Shown here: in pieces, positions 10,211-22,587 of the stretch
Position numbering within the stretch: position 1 is the stretch's first letter
Layout: every line of letters starts with the position of its first letter
Assembly: GCF_014356525.2 (NCBI RefSeq)
Contig: NC_052514.1
Span: 313,018 to 377,017 of the forward strand
Source: Nilaparvata lugens
Taxonomy: Eukaryota; Arthropoda; Insecta; Hemiptera; Delphacidae
Reading direction: 5' to 3'
DNA: 64,000 nucleotides
Program-made: the position numbers and the translations under genes
The notes under the pieces: generated by a model
What the model was told of the DNA's origin: nothing
Databases searched by the model: none
What the model saw: only the letters and a program-made list of their open reading frames with translations

Positions 10211-12221
10211 ACAGACGCAATTTTGAATCTGGCGCCATATCATCGTAATTCAGTTGTAACATATATTAAAAATTGAACAGTGTTTTTGTTTCTCTCAAAT
10301 ATTTTGAGAAAAATAATAAATTTAGAGCTGAATTCACAGTATTATTGTACTTATTATTTATTTATTTTCATTTTCATATAATATTAAAACGTTTATGAAA
10401 AAGGTAAATATTGTTTTTAAATCGAGAGGACGCTATCTGCATCACTGAAACAAGTAGTTGGCTTTGCTTGGTGTGTTTGTGTTTGATACCATTTTTTATT
10501 AAATTTTACAAGAAAATTAATCAATATTCTAAATTTTTACTGAAACTAATAGTATCTTTGTGTTTTGAGTGATCTGATGCAATTTTGTTGGAAGTTTGAA
10601 TCCTTGAAAGGCAAGTACTAAAGGTGCTAATACCCTAAGCCGATTAGACAAAGAGGTTATCGGTAGCTTGGCTGTTATGGATAAGAATAATTATTTTTGA
10701 TAGTTCCAATTTTGATCAACATATTTTATGGTCTTCGTTGTATTTGTTGAAAATTTAGTGGTAAATCCATGAAATATATTGAATCTGGGGAAAAAATATT
10801 ATATTTAATGTTTAGACCAAAGTATTTAACCTAGAGCTATTGGGCTGTTCCTGGGCTGGGAAAATTTGGAGTGTTTTAGTTTATTACTATAAATAGAAAT
10901 AAAACATGGAAATGTTCAAATAACTTACTCTGCTTCTTGAGCTGAAAGAAAACTTAGCTAAACTGATATTATTGAGTACGGATCATAAATCCCAATATTT
11001 TTTTGAGTATTTAACCTAAAGATATTGGGCTGTTCCTGGGCTGGGACAGAATTTTGAGTGTTGAAGTTTATTACTATAAATAGAAATAAAACATGGAAAT
11101 GTCCAAATTAATTACTTACTCTGCTTCTTGAGCCTAAAGAAATCTTAGCGAAACTGATATTATTGATTACGGATCATAAATCCCAATATTTTTTTGAGAA
11201 TTCTTAAATTAGGCTTACTTGTAATAAAATAAAAGTGAAATTAAGGATAATATTACCTATTTGATTAGGCCAAATACTACTCTAAATGTTATTGTCTTGT
11301 ATGTGTTGTAATTATTTTTCAATTAAATCGGTTAAATCTAAAACCAGTCAAAAACTCCAGTTTAAATTATTGAGTTCATGTTTTGAAGCTGGCTATACTT
11401 GAGTCTATTTGTCATGTATTGCATTTAAAACTAAAATCAACGTTTGCATTATCATCAATGCCATTGTTTCAAATTATGAAGGATCCAATTAGGCTTTTGA
11501 TTAGGTTATGCGTACCTTTTCACAATTAAAAATAAATTTAGAACTCAATTTAAATTTCAATATAGTTGCCAGTAAATTTATCATTAGTAGCCTAACTTTG
11601 TAACTTTTCCAAAATTTCCTGATAATGCTCCAAATTCCTGATAATAACTTATCTATGCTTTTACTATAAGAGTAGACTATATAATTAGCCTACAACTAAA
11701 TTTATTGATGAAAAAGGTTAGTATCTTTGTTAAAAGGTTGAGTTTAAATTCAACTCTCCCTTTCAGTGTCCTAACGGTACCTAATAAGATTCCAATAGGA
11801 AACAAGGTTTCCGTAATTATTTGGCTCGAAAATTGGTTTTGGCGTTAAATTATTGAGTAGTGTATAATGATTACACGCATATGAGAAGACACAAACGGCT
11901 CATGCCAAAACTATTTCTTTTTAAAATTATACAACAGTACAAATTAAAATTTAGTTTAAGCATTTATCTACTAAAGTTAGAAACATAAACTTATCTGTAA
12001 TTTCAATAGGCAACAATAATACAATAATTTATAAGCAAATAATAATTAAAAAATAATTTGTGAAGATTTTGATTACGGTACGGTAACTTTTATATTGCTC
12101 AAATTTCTATTAGTGTTGTATTGCATGAAATTATGGTATTGCAGTTATATGTTTTGGAAATATAGGTAATTGCTTTTTATTGAATTCGTTGTTCATCATT
12201 TTTTTAATTTTTTCATTACAG
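10211..12221. other. Region upstream of the first e(y)3 coding exon, with tandem duplication
   Basis: This should hold the e(y)3 promoter and first non-coding exon(s), but no promoter motif can be named with confidence. A direct tandem duplication is clear: 10821-11005 and 11006-11199 share 'gggctgttcctgggctggg', 'gaaataaaacatggaaatgt' and 'ggatcataaatcccaatatt' at about 185-bp spacing. The region ends in a pyrimidine-rich acceptor 'tttcattacag' at 12221. Confidence 0.55.
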
Positions 12222-12248
12222 ATGGAACTAATAAATAACCTCCAGTAA
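12222..12248 (+). promoter_or_regulatory. Possible 8-codon uORF at the 5' edge of the e(y)3 coding exon
   Basis: If the acceptor ending at 12221 is used, the exon opens directly with ATG. It encodes MELINNLQ and then TAA at 12246-12248, in the same frame as the main ORF but closed 87 bases before its ATG. Such an uORF could dampen translation of the long protein. Use depends on the transcript start and on which upstream exon is spliced. Confidence 0.4.
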
Positions 12249-12335
12249 CGTCTCAGACAGACTGACGAAATATTGACTGATGACCCAACATCTCCCACTC
12301 AATTTCAAACCTCCACTTGTCACCCTCCCACCAGG

Positions 12336-15300
12336 ATGGACGCCACCGATTCAAGTAAGGACGACTCATCCTCATCTCAAGAGCAACCAAGCGAGTTAAG
12401 CGAGACTGACTCATTTCTGCTAAACATCGTCACAAAGGACCCGGATAAAGACTTGAAGGATGAGTCTAACAAAACTACAGACTCACCTAAAAGAGTTAAA
12501 CTGATTCGACCGGAATTCGACAAGGAGAAACTGGCCCAAAAGATTAGAGAAATAGAGGAGAGAGAAAAACAGAAACAAAAGTTGAAGGAGCAAGAAGAAG
12601 CTGCTAAAATTGAAGAGAAATCTGGGGAGAGCAGCTCTGTCAATAAGACTGATGGGGATGACGTTAAGGGTGTCGAGGAACCAGAAACTAGTGAGGTCGT
12701 TGTAGAATCTGAAGTAGTTGAAGAAGATACTGTTCTAGAACCAGTTGATGAAGAAAGTGTAGTTTCTAGTGGTAAAGTTGATGAAACAGTAGTTACAAGC
12801 GTTGAGGTTTCAACTTCAGACCCCAAGAAACATGACAAAATTGTTGAAAGTTGTATGAAAACGACCCCAGCTGATGCTCTAGGAAAGAAGATGGACGTTG
12901 GAAATTTGAAAGCAGACGGCTCAGGAAAGGAGAAAATTATTGAAAGCAAAGTGTCTAGCACTGCTGACGAATCTGTAATGAAAAAATTAGAAAAAGAAGT
13001 GTTGGAACAGAAAAAGGTTGAAAGTGAGACTAGTGTTCCAGAGAAAGTAGGTACTAGTAAAGCAGAGGGAACTGAAAAAGCTGAAAAAATAGCTAGTGAT
13101 GCTAAAAATGTGTCTTCCAGCAATGAACAACAAAAAATGGTTGAAGAAACTGGTGGAGAAAAAGTTGTAGGTAGAAATATTGATTCAGCTAAAGCTTTAG
13201 GTGAAAGTTCCAAGGCAACAGGTGCTGAAAAGAAGAAGGAAGATCCTGTTATTGGTGGTGTAAAAGAGAAAGAATTAGTGGGTGGTGGTAACAGTAAAGG
13301 AGAAATCAGGAATCTTGAAGAAAAATTGAAAGTTGAGGGCTCTGAAAGTGTAGAGCTTCAATTGGAACAATTTATGACAGGGGATGAAAGCCTTTCAAAT
13401 GAAGAATCCCCAGCGGAGAACACAGAAAAAGCTGTTGAATCGGTACAGCAATCAATTGAATCAGTTTTTGATGAACTCACAGTTGAGCCGTCCAAAACTA
13501 TTCAAAAAGTGGGCCAAGACAAAAAATCGAAAGTTGTAAGTAGACTAAAGCATGTGGATGAAAGTTCAAACAAATCTGACGATATTTTATTGGAGATTGA
13601 GAAGTTTATCGACTCATCAGCTGATTGTGAAAATCTTAAAGATTCGTCGAGTAAAGTTGGAAGTTCAGTTCCGACATCATCTAAACGAAAATTGGATGAT
13701 GACGTAGTTGATGATGACGCTAAGAAGAGGTGTACATCAGCAACAATTGATTCTATTAAAACTGTTGAAAAAGATGTCGATGAAAGCGATAAATTCCTGT
13801 CAGATGAATTATCAATGGACGTTTCTGATTCTGAGTTGGAAGCTACAGATATTGATAACAAAAACGAAACTGATGACAAATCATCTTCTAAAGATGAAAC
13901 ACCGAAAGAAACACCTCCATTGGAAACAATTCTAGATAGCATCATAGCTGATGAACCCGAGACAGCCGATCTACCAGAAGAAGATTTGGTAGTATCAGAC
14001 ATACCGAGCACTGCCCTGGTGGAAACCAAAATCCCAGAATCTCCCAGAAGAGTAAAACTGGTTCGGCCTTCTAAACCGGCAACAAAAACTCTGACAAAAC
14101 CTGAAGTAAGTCAGAAAGTTTCACAAGTTAAACCGAAAGTTGTGTCGGAAAGTAAGGATGTCTCAGTGAAACCTTCTACCGAGAAATTACATGAAGTCCA
14201 AGAGAAAGAAGAAACAAAGAAACCAGAAAGAGATGTGGCACCAGAAGAACCAACAAAACAAGTGGAAGAAGATACAAAGAAATCGGATGAAGGAGGAACA
14301 ACGATTGTGAACGTTCCCCAAACAGTTGATGAACCTGTTGAAGCAGAAACCAAATTGAACGATCAAAATAAGCCTGCAACTGACGAAAAAATTGTTACTA
14401 GTAAAGACGTGGAACCAGATGAAAGCTCAGTTAAAGTAGAAGCAACCACCACAAAATTACCCTCTGTTGAAAAATCAACAACAGAGAAAATAATTCCTCC
14501 AGTTGTAGAAACTTCCAGTGTGAAACCTGAGGTTAAATCTGAGAAACCCCCGGTAGTTAAGGCACAAGAGTCCATGAAACTACCTGAATCAGTTGAAAAA
14601 TCAGTTATTAATCAGCCTGAAGAAGAAGTGAGGAGTACTAAGGAACCAGCAAAAGATGACAGTTCTAAAACTTTGCCTCTGGAGCCGTCACTTCCTCAAC
14701 CAGAAGTGAAAGTTATTGTTGAAAAATTGAAAGATTCGAAAAGCACGGAACCAGTTCCTATCTCCAGTAAGATTGCAGAAAAGAAACCTGATGCTGAGGG
14801 AACTGTTTCAGAAAAATGTGTGGCCACATCAAAATTGGTTACAAGTGGAGAAGTAGACCCAGTAGAAATCCCTGCAGCTCAAGTAGACAAATCAAAGGTT
14901 ACTTCAAGTGAAGAAGTTGCTTCTAAGGAGCCGCTAGTACTAAAAGAATCGGCCGAGGTGAGAGAAGTCTCCAAAGCTCCGGAAAATATTGAAGCAACAA
15001 AATCAACATCAGAAAAACCCTCGCCTCCGGTTGAAAGTGAAGCTTCCAGGTTGAGGAGAGTCATCAGGAAGCCAAGAGTTGTACTTCCTGTTGTGAGTAA
15101 ACAAGGAGAGACAGTTTCATCAACTGTAGTTGAAAAGAAGGAAGATGTTTCGTCAAGTTTGAAACAAAGATGTGAAGTTGAAACTGTAGTTAAAAAAGCT
15201 AGTCAAGATAGTGACTTGGTTCTGGATATGACTGTTGATGAGGAGGAGGAGGAGGATGATGATGAGGAAGAGGAGGAGAAAGATGTTGTAAGTAGTAGTG

Positions 15301-16500
15301 AAACAAAACAACTTGGTTTCAAATTGAAAATCGGTAAATCATCGTCAACAATCATACCCAAAGACGATAAAACTACACCTCAATCCAGTGCCTCCTCAAT
15401 ACTGGCGGACAAACTCATATCTCAGAAAACAACCGAACACACTTTCGGGTCGATCACAATCAGTGCCACTTCTAGTAAAAATAAAACCGACATGAAAAAA
15501 GTTGAAGAGATGTTGAAGGACACTGACGTCACTATCACACCGTTGGTAGACCGGGAATCAGTGCAGCAAAAGCTCAGCAAAATCACGCTGAAAATCGGGA
15601 AAGACGGGAATCCGCCTGAGATCAAACAAACGGTGGAGAGGGAGAGTAAGGGAAGTCCAGGGGTGGTGGCTGCTAAAAGGAAGGGAGGGGATGGTGGGGG
15701 GAGTCCGTCCAAGAAGAAGATGAAAGATGAGAGTGCAGTGTTGACGACTTCCTCGGGGGTGGAGATCGATCTGCACATGAAGAAGCCGAAACTGTTGTCG
15801 TCTCTGATTGCAGAACCACCGAAGACGTCACAGGATCCTCGCCAAGTTTTTGGTGGTCTAACGCCTCAACAATTTATAGTATTGAATCCACAGCAACAAC
15901 AAGCCATCATAGAACAAATGATGAACAGTCACCAACAAATGTTGGCCGGTCAAATCCCCCAACAAACGCCGCAACAGATGATGGGTCAACTGACTCCCCA
16001 ACAGTTCCTGGGAACACCGCAATCTTTCCCAGGCAGTCCCGTTACTCCCGGTGGTTCTGAGCCGGTGAAGAAGAAGCGGGGACGTCCCAGGAAGATCCCG
16101 TTGCCAGAAGGACAAGGTCAACTGCCTCACGGTCAATTACCTCAAGGTCAACTGCCGCAAGGTCAACTGCTTCAAGGTCAACCATCTCAAATGCTTCAGG
16201 ACCCCCAGGTGCAAGCCTTGAAACAACAAGTCATGTCACAGTCCCAACAGAGCAGTTCGGGAACGGGCACCTCTAGTGGCAGCGACGAGTATTCGTCAGG
16301 TGTATTCCCGCAGGTGCCGTTGTTTGACATGACCGAATCGCTGTTCGATCAGGCGCACCTGTTTCCCAACCAGGTGAACGCGATGCAGACCGCTGGCAGA
16401 CCGCAGCGGTCGTGTCGCGGTCGGATCAAGCTGCCGTCGGTCAGGTCAAGGAAACCGCGAGGATCTACCATGGCCGCCAGAGCTGCTGGAACCGGAAGGG
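12336..16500 (+). CDS. e(y)3: e(y)3/SAYP (PHF10 orthologue), first coding exon: disordered N-terminal region
   Basis: The gene is identified by its downstream SAY domain. SAYP/PHF10 is a nuclear subunit of the PBAP/PBAF SWI/SNF remodeller that links it to transcription. ATG at 12336 is chosen because it is the first in-frame ATG after the TAA at 12246 and has a good context (AGGATGG). The exon encodes 1388 residues plus one base (donor GTGAGT at 16501). Composition is Lys/Glu/Ser/Val-rich and almost certainly disordered. Landmarks: SPKRVKLIRP (about 50) and SPRRVKLVRP (about 569); an acidic run of about 14 residues near 970; two KIGK motifs at 998 and 1086; a Gln-rich stretch (about 1175-1230); an AT-hook KKKRGRPRK (about 1245); and GQLPQ repeats (about 1259-1285). 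Drosophila SAYP likewise has a long N-terminus with AT-hooks. Antisense ORFs here are shadows. Confidence 0.9.
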
Positions 16501-16510
16501 GTGAGTAGCA

Positions 16511-16901
16511 ATTCAATAAACATCTAAATTTAAAAATCTACATTGTGAAAATAATTGAAGACTGAAAATTTTGTGAAGTGAACAACTAGGCTACAAGACA
16601 ACCTATTTTGGACTATGTGTAACCTTATATAAATTTGGGAGAGGAATAGCACAAGCTACCTTATTTTTTCTCTCCCTATAATTTTTATGATGTACTTTTG
16701 TATGAATAATAAAGAATAAAACGAAATTATTGTACCTTTTTTTGAAATAAGATAATAGATTAATAATACAAATTGTAACTAATTGGAATTATTATTATTA
16801 TTCTATCAACTGAAAAAAGGTTCTATAATTCTATTTTATAAATAAAAATAAGTAGCCCTGTTTTCATACATTTTAATAAAACAAAACAATTATTCATTTA
16901 G
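16511..16901. other. Start of e(y)3 intron 1, no features seen
   Basis: AT-rich DNA with no gene or clear repeat. An in-frame stop (TAG) follows the donor immediately, so read-through would end the protein after two more residues. Confidence 0.5.
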
Positions 16902-17080
16902 GCTCAACTCACACTTACGCGACTCATGTCGAGAAGAGACTCGACTCTAGTCGAGAGCATGTGTTTCCAAATATGATTCCAGTCGATTCTAGTCTCCGCG
17001 ACGTCACCATTTGAAAACACATGCTCTCGACTAGAGTCGAGTCTCTTCTCGACCTGAGTCGCGTATGTGTGAGTTGAGCC
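16902..17080. mobile_element. Family E palindromic MITE
   Basis: A 179-bp element from GGCTCAACTCACACTTACGC to its reverse complement. Long arms contain 'gagaagagactcgactctag' against 'ctagagtcgagtctcttctc'. The short centre holds 'ctagtctccgcgacgtcacc'. Related to larger copies at 19396-20035 and 40499-41100. Confidence 0.9.
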
Positions 17081-17668
17081 TTTCTGTACCGTATTTCTAT
17101 ATGGAAATTAGAAAAAAAACAAAGTAGACCCTTCTTCAAGTTTTGTATATGTTGAACATGTTTGACTTTTGGATTCAACTTGAATCTTGAAGGTACAATT
17201 CCACCTACAAATGGGAAAATGAGATAAAAACAGTTGTCAGTCAATGTAAAATGTATAAAAAACAACCTCATAGAAAATTATGATGCAATAAAAGTATGAA
17301 AAGCAAGAAGAAAACTTTGATGTTGATTAATTTTTTCAATTTATAATTATATACTTTTGAGGTTAAGATAACTTTAGTTCAAGCATGACTTCCAGTAAAC
17401 TTGACCTCAAGTTTTCAAAATCGTCCATTTAACTCAAACGTTAAAATTACTTGATTCAAGTCAGCTTGACTTATATAAACCGGTGCCAATCTACCGGAGT
17501 ACCGGGGATAGCGGTTTAAGTGCCGGTTGCAAATTACCAGTTAAAGCGGAATCTTTATTTGAACGAGATTAAATCCATATCAAGTCGCATATTTTATAAT
17601 TTGAGTCTGTTCATTTTAAAATTTAACCAACAGCTAATGTAATTTAGTTCAAGCTTTCACTGGGCAAA

Positions 17669-18582
17669 CGGCCCTAAAAGTCTCTTCACATATAGCTACG
17701 CTACGTTGAAATACGTTCTATCTCCCACTGTTGAATCCGAACTACAAATCTGTCTTTCTCACTTTAGCGTAGCGTAACTTTCAATAATAATTGAAGATTT
17801 TCAATTTCATTTATTGCCAATTAGAATATTCAAAACATATTACAAAATCTTTATAATATGACATATCATTAAAAATATAAATAAATAAGCATAATTACTC
17901 ATACATATACTTGAATAAAATTAAAATAAAATATAAAATCTAGGCATCACAAGCAAAAAGAAAATCTTTGCCCGCTGGTGAGAGTTGCAAAACAGTAAAA
18001 GAAAAACATAATACTTCGAAATAATGCAGAAAGTTAAAGTTAAATTTAACTAATAATTATTACAAAATTTCATAACAGCAGAATCATAAAAAATCAAACA
18101 AATATTGTGCAGAGAAATGACTAAAAATGGAAATAAAATAAATTAAATGCTATTTTTAAGGTAAAGAAATATTCCCTCTTAATCCACTCATTGACGCTCT
18201 TCTTACTAATTTTGAAATCCAAGTCAAATGGTTAAGTCTTACGTTGAAATACGTCCTATCTCTCAATGTTGAATACAAGCTTCGAATCTATCCCGTTCAC
18301 ATCAGCGTAGCCTAGCTTTTAATAGATGGAGGTAGGACTGCTACGTCTTTCGAAGACCGATATCAGAGGTATGGGCTGATATCACAGGTTGTCAGCTGTT
18401 GGTAATACGGCAACAAAGCAAGCATGTTTACTAAAGGTGCCAATTCACGAAAATAACGGCTAATTGAAAATCTGTACTCGATTGTATATTGTGTAAAATC
18501 TGTACTGATTATGTAAAATCTGTACTCGATTGTAAAGACGGAAGACGTACTTCATCGTAGCCTAGCTAAGTAAGAAGAGACC
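17669..18582. mobile_element. Degenerate TIR element with a nested non-LTR 3' tail
   Basis: The left end 'agtctcttcacatatagcta' is roughly matched by a right end 'tagctaagtaagaagagacc'. Inner blocks 'acgttgaaatacgttctatc' (17703) and 'acgttgaaatacgtcctatc' (18241) are a direct repeat. Between them, at about 17800-18180, lies the reverse complement of a retrotransposon 3' tail ('tttcaatttcatttattgcc'). No ORF is visible. Confidence 0.5.
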
Positions 18583-18678
18583 CCAAGTGTGAAACCGGTA
18601 ATTTTCTCATGTTGAAATTTTCATCCAACCTTGAAAAATGATCAATAAATCAAGTGTTTTTCTATAATTCATCCACAG

Positions 18679-19013
18679 GGAGAGGCCGAGGCTACAAAAG
18701 GGTTCAACAAGAGTTCACAGAAAGCGACAACATCATAACACTGGAGAACGTGAAAGAAGAAATGCGCCGACAGAGCATGGAACAAGCCCAGTTCCTGGCT
18801 AGCAATGAAGCCATGCAAACATCACAGGACACCTCTACATCCAGCCCCGCTTCGGCCGCCGACCCCGGTCTCATGAAGAGTCCCCCCGAGAAGAAGCCGC
18901 GAAAACGCAGGACCGAGGAACAGGAACGGGCAAGGATCGAGAAGATGAAGCAGAAGAGAGAGGAGAAGAAGATGAAAACGCTGGAGAAGAAGAGGAAGAT
19001 AGCCGAAGCCAAG
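18679..19013 (+). CDS. e(y)3: e(y)3/SAYP coding exon 2: RG-rich start and basic helix
   Basis: 335 nt, entering in phase 1 and leaving in phase 0; it encodes residues 1389-1500. The acceptor is 'ttcatccacag' at 18678 and the donor GTATAC at 19014. It opens with an Arg-Gly run (GRGRGYKRVQQEF) that continues the RG at the end of exon 1. A region with 'NVKEEMRRQSMEQAQF' follows, then a strongly basic, heptad-like tail (KKPRKRRTEEQERARIEKMK and onward) that looks like a single alpha-helix or coiled coil and a nuclear localisation signal. GC content is well above the flanking introns. Confidence 0.9.
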
Positions 19014-19208
19014 GTATACATACTGTATTATTTGAATATTGATATTTTGTTGTATTTTTCAGAAATTGAATTATTCATTTTTATCTGATTTTCGAAAGCT
19101 TAGGAGAAGTAGCAAATAATAATATAGGTACTTTATTTTTTGAATATTGATATTTTTGTTGTATTTTTTAGAGGGTATAGATTATTTGATTTGGTTTTCG
19201 ACGACTAA

Positions 19209-19392
19209 AGCTGCGTTTACACCAAAGTTATTAACAAAATGTTAATAACCTAATCCTTATAGATTCTATTAGATTGAAGGGGACTTGACAAACGCATATT
19301 ATCATGTGTATGATAAGTTATGTTCAATCTAATATAATCTATAAGGATTAAGTTATTAACATTTTGCTAATAACTTTGATGTAAAGGCAGCG
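19209..19392. mobile_element. MITE-B copy
   Basis: Begins AGCTGCGTTTACACCAAAG after TAA and ends 'taactttgatgtaaaggcag'. The interior shares 'tccttatagattctattaga' with the copy at 63273. It directly abuts a family-E element, with one TTA shared at the junction. Confidence 0.85.
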
Positions 19393-19395
19393 TTA

Positions 19396-20035
19396 GGCTC
19401 AATTCACTCTAACGCGACTCAAGTCGAGAAGAGACTGCGACTCTAGTCTCTTCTCGACGCAGCATGTGTTTTCAAATGGTGACACTCAGACCAGTCGACT
19501 CTAGTCTCCGCGACCTCACGACTGTGAGACTGAGTCGAGCGTCGTCAACTCGACATGTTGGTCGAGCCTCGACTTGAGTTTTGTAGTACCGTGCATTTTT
19601 AATGAAAGTGAGGTTATGTTTTATGAAAGTGGTGTTTTATCATTTTTGATAAGACAATAATAAGAATTAGATAAGACAATATATTAATCATTATTATTAT
19701 AAAATTAGTTACATGCTAAGTAGTGACGAATTAGATGTTATATTTTTAATAAAGTAAGGTTAGAAAATGGAGTAGCATGGAACTGAAGTAGTGACAATGA
19801 ACAAGAGAGTCGTAAGGTCGAGAGACTGGAGTCGTACGATTTGAGTCGAGGTAGGCTCAACTCACACTTACCCGAGAAGAGACTCGACTCTAGTCGAGAG
19901 CATGTGTTTTCAAATGGTGACAGTCGCGGAGACTAGAGTTGACTGGTCTGAGTGTCACCATTTGGAAACACATGCTCTCGACTAGAGTAGAGTCTCTTCT
20001 CGACCTGAGTCGCGTAAGTGTAAGTTGAGCCTAAG
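19396..20035. mobile_element. Family E, long form plus a short palindromic form
   Basis: 19396-19855 is a long E element: GGCTCAATTCACTCTAACGC on the left, then an inner block with 'gaaagtgaggttatgtttta' and 'aatggagtagcatggaactg', also present at 40665-40860. At 19853-20035 a second left end 'ggctcaactcacactta' opens a palindromic short form ending 'gtaagttgagcc' before TAA. Together they look like a tandem or nested pair. Confidence 0.8.
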
Positions 20036-20227
20036 GAAACGTCTACATACTGTATTATTTGAAAATTTATAATTATGCTGTATTTTGGGGGGAATGAATT
20101 ATTTGATTTGGTTTTCAAAGGCTAAGGAAATGTATATATACAGTATATAGCATTATTTTAATATTGATATTCATGTTGTATTTTTTTAGGAAATAATTTA
20201 TTATACTTGATTTTTGAAGGCTAGTTA

Positions 20228-20737
20228 CATAGAGAAAAGAAAGCATAAGAAGACATCCCATGGTATGTATGTAATGGCCCAAATTCCAAGTCATTTTCTG
20301 TTTTCTCAAGCTGATTACTGCTGACTATTGTTGATTATCAGGGCCAAGTCATACGAAGCGTTTTCAGAAGGCGTTCTTAGAGTGCTCCACAGCCATATCA
20401 GTGAATAGTATCGTAGAATAACTTGCTCGAGTTGATTTGGTTGACGAACGGGAATCAGCAGAAAATCAGCCAATCGGAGAGCTTCCTGTTCTGCCGATTC
20501 GTCTGAAAACGCTTGAAAAAACGCTTCGTATGGCTTGGCCCTTAATGTCTTGGCTGGGTAAGACGGCACATTATGGAGAGATTATACTGTAAAGGACGGC
20601 ACATTATGAGAGACTACCAGCGTCACATAGCTTCACGAAAAAGAGCTACTAGGACTATCGGCTCGAGTCAACAGTGAAATTTGGAACTTAATCGCCCTAT
20701 ACCATGGGATATCCTCTTATGCTACCTTCTCTCTATG
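20228..20737. mobile_element. MITE-A interrupted by a second small TIR element
   Basis: The outer element runs from CATAGAGAAAAG to 'ccttctctctatg', matching MITE-A. It is split at about 20340-20542 by an insert with ends GGGCCAAGTCATACGAAGCG and 'cgcttcgtatggcttggccc', about 200 bp. The outer sequence resumes at 'aatgtcttggctgggt'. It ends 87 bp before an e(y)3 exon. Confidence 0.82.
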
Positions 20738-20824
20738 CTAATAATCATGTATTTTTTGAATATTGATATTTTTGTGGCATTTTTGGAGGAAATATATTAT
20801 CTGCTTTGGTTATTGAAGGCTAAG

Positions 20825-20963
20825 GAGAAAGCGGCAGTAATGGCTGCTGCCCTGGTGGAGGAGGAAACAAGGATGAGTGCACCTGAACGGAAGGAGGAGG
20901 AGAAGAAGAAGGAGATCAAAGTGGAGGAGGAAGAGGAGGAGGAGGTGGAGAAGAAGGTTGAAG
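20825..20963 (+). CDS. e(y)3: e(y)3/SAYP coding exon 3: charged Lys/Glu helix
   Basis: 139 nt, entering in phase 0 (acceptor 'ttgaaggctaag', pyrimidine-poor) and leaving in phase 1 at a consensus donor GTGAGT (20964). It reads EKAAVMAAALVEEETRMSAP, then alternating Glu/Lys blocks ending VEKKVEG. It continues the basic helix of exon 2 without a frame break. The phase at the 3' end does not match the next recognised exon at 35196 (see findings), so a small exon in the 14-kb intron or an alternative donor, for example GTGAAA at 20968, must be considered. Confidence 0.8.
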
Positions 20964-21253
20964 GTGAGTGAAATAGAAAAAATCCTTATTCATCATTTAC
21001 CTACAGTGAGATTTACATTCACATTATAAAGATTTACATTCACGTTATTATGTTAACGTGAACGTTTAACATTCACGTGAACGTTATTCATGTTCTAAGA
21101 CTTTATAACAGTCTTAGAAATTAGTCTTAGTCTTTAGTCTTACAAATTCAGTGGAATTTGTAAGACTACAAAGTTGCCGTTTCTTTTACACCTTCGCCTT
21201 CTATCGTAGATAGCTTTCAGGTCATCCCGGTGTATCTGATTTAATATTGAATG

Positions 21254-21620
21254 AAAGTAATAATGAATGATTGATTGATTGATTGAGTACTTTATTTATG
21301 TAGATTACAATATATACTGGCTTATACACTTGTATACAATAGCTTACATACAGCAAAGTTATAGATGAATTTACATAATATAGACTAAGAAAATAACTAT
21401 TGAACTGTATATTATATGAAAAAGCAATTTGTAATATAATACTATAGATAATAATCATATTGTTATGCATCTACATAAATTGGCGGAGCTTTGGACATAT
21501 GAATGTCCATTCTTTGGGAAGAATATTAAAAATATCCTCCCCACTAACTCTCTACCAAATGATCAGGTATATCTCAAGTATATCACATTCAGCAAGAAAA
21601 AATATCTTCTCATGATTGAA
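21254..21620 (-). mobile_element. Non-LTR retrotransposon 3' tail fragment, reversed
   Basis: On the minus strand this ends 'acataaataaagtactcaat' followed by CAAT/TCAA repeats (21255-21287). This is a typical 3' terminus of a non-LTR element; the + strand copy at about 61360-61400 ends the same way. No RT motif survives. Confidence 0.6.
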
Positions 21621-21683
21621 TGATACAGTTTTGTAATTGAAAATGAATTTTCTGTTAATTCATCATATTCATTTGTAGCCTAA

Positions 21684-22587
21684 GGTGGGCCGTCCACTAG
21701 AACCGTTTTCGTCCGAACTAGCATCGGCCGAAAACTACCGAACTCGACCGAATGATCCCCCAACAAAAAAAGGAATAGATGCGCGTCCATTGCAACAGGT
21801 CATACGGCCGTCTCCGACCGATTAATTTTTTGATCCGAATTGAATGGGATTTTCCGGCTCTATCGGCCGAACTAACTAGTCGAGCTGAGCCAACAACTAG
21901 TGTTCCTAACCCACAATTGTCTTGCTTGTTTTTTGAAGTTCTGTTTCATAAAGACGTTTTACAAGCATTGTTTTATTTCAATGACAACTGAAAATTCTAC
22001 ACATCATCATACTCTATAATAATTGTGTCATAGCGTTCATCCTCAAATAACCCTCCAAAATCTTCAAACAATATAATTTTAAGTTTTCAAGATAGAATAC
22101 TTCTACTTTTGTTGATATTTGGTTAATAAATAAATATTAAATAATGATTTTTATGTAAATGAATAAATATCTGTGAATTCAAACAGTTATTCTAATGTTT
22201 TAGGGAAATTATGATTTAATCTATTTTTTTACTAACAACAACAACTAAGAGAGAAAAAAACTGAATTCATGTGGAAAAATGTAGAAAATTCTACTGATGT
22301 AGAATTAGAAATAATTGTGTTATAATTGATAATTAGTAGGTACTTTCAAGTAGCATAATCTCATCGAAATCCATTCGATGGATGAAATCTTACAGACTTT
22401 GTAAGTAAACACACAAAGAAGAATCACTTTCCTTACTAACTAGCTTGGCAACCAGCCAACTACTGAACTGGACTGAAGAAAACGGCTCCAATTGACGTCC
22501 GTATTCGGCCGAGTTGACGGCCGGCAGATTCGACCGATCCAACGGCCGAACGGATCGGTTGAATACGGTTCCAGTGGACGGTTACCC
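21684..22587. mobile_element. 904-bp TIR element with TAA target duplication
   Basis: The left end is GGTGGGCCGTCCACTAGAAC and the right end 'gttccagtggacggttaccc'; inner parts are rich in 'cggccgaa' motifs at both ends. It is flanked by TAA at 21681-21683 and 22588-22590. This fits the PIF/Harbinger target preference (TWA). The AT-rich centre has no intact transposase. Confidence 0.8.

Noticed and set aside
12273..12335. Earlier start at 12273 for the long e(y)3 ORF
   Set aside because: The codon at 12273 is TTG, not ATG. The first in-frame ATG is at 12336 and has good context.
12377..13213. 278-codon minus-strand ORF opposite the first e(y)3 exon
   Set aside because: It is the complement of a Lys/Glu/Ser-biased coding exon, which leaves few stops on the other strand. 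Composition (Ser/Thr/Leu/Phe) is that of an antisense shadow. The same holds for minus-strand ORFs at 13502-14029 and 15422-15778.
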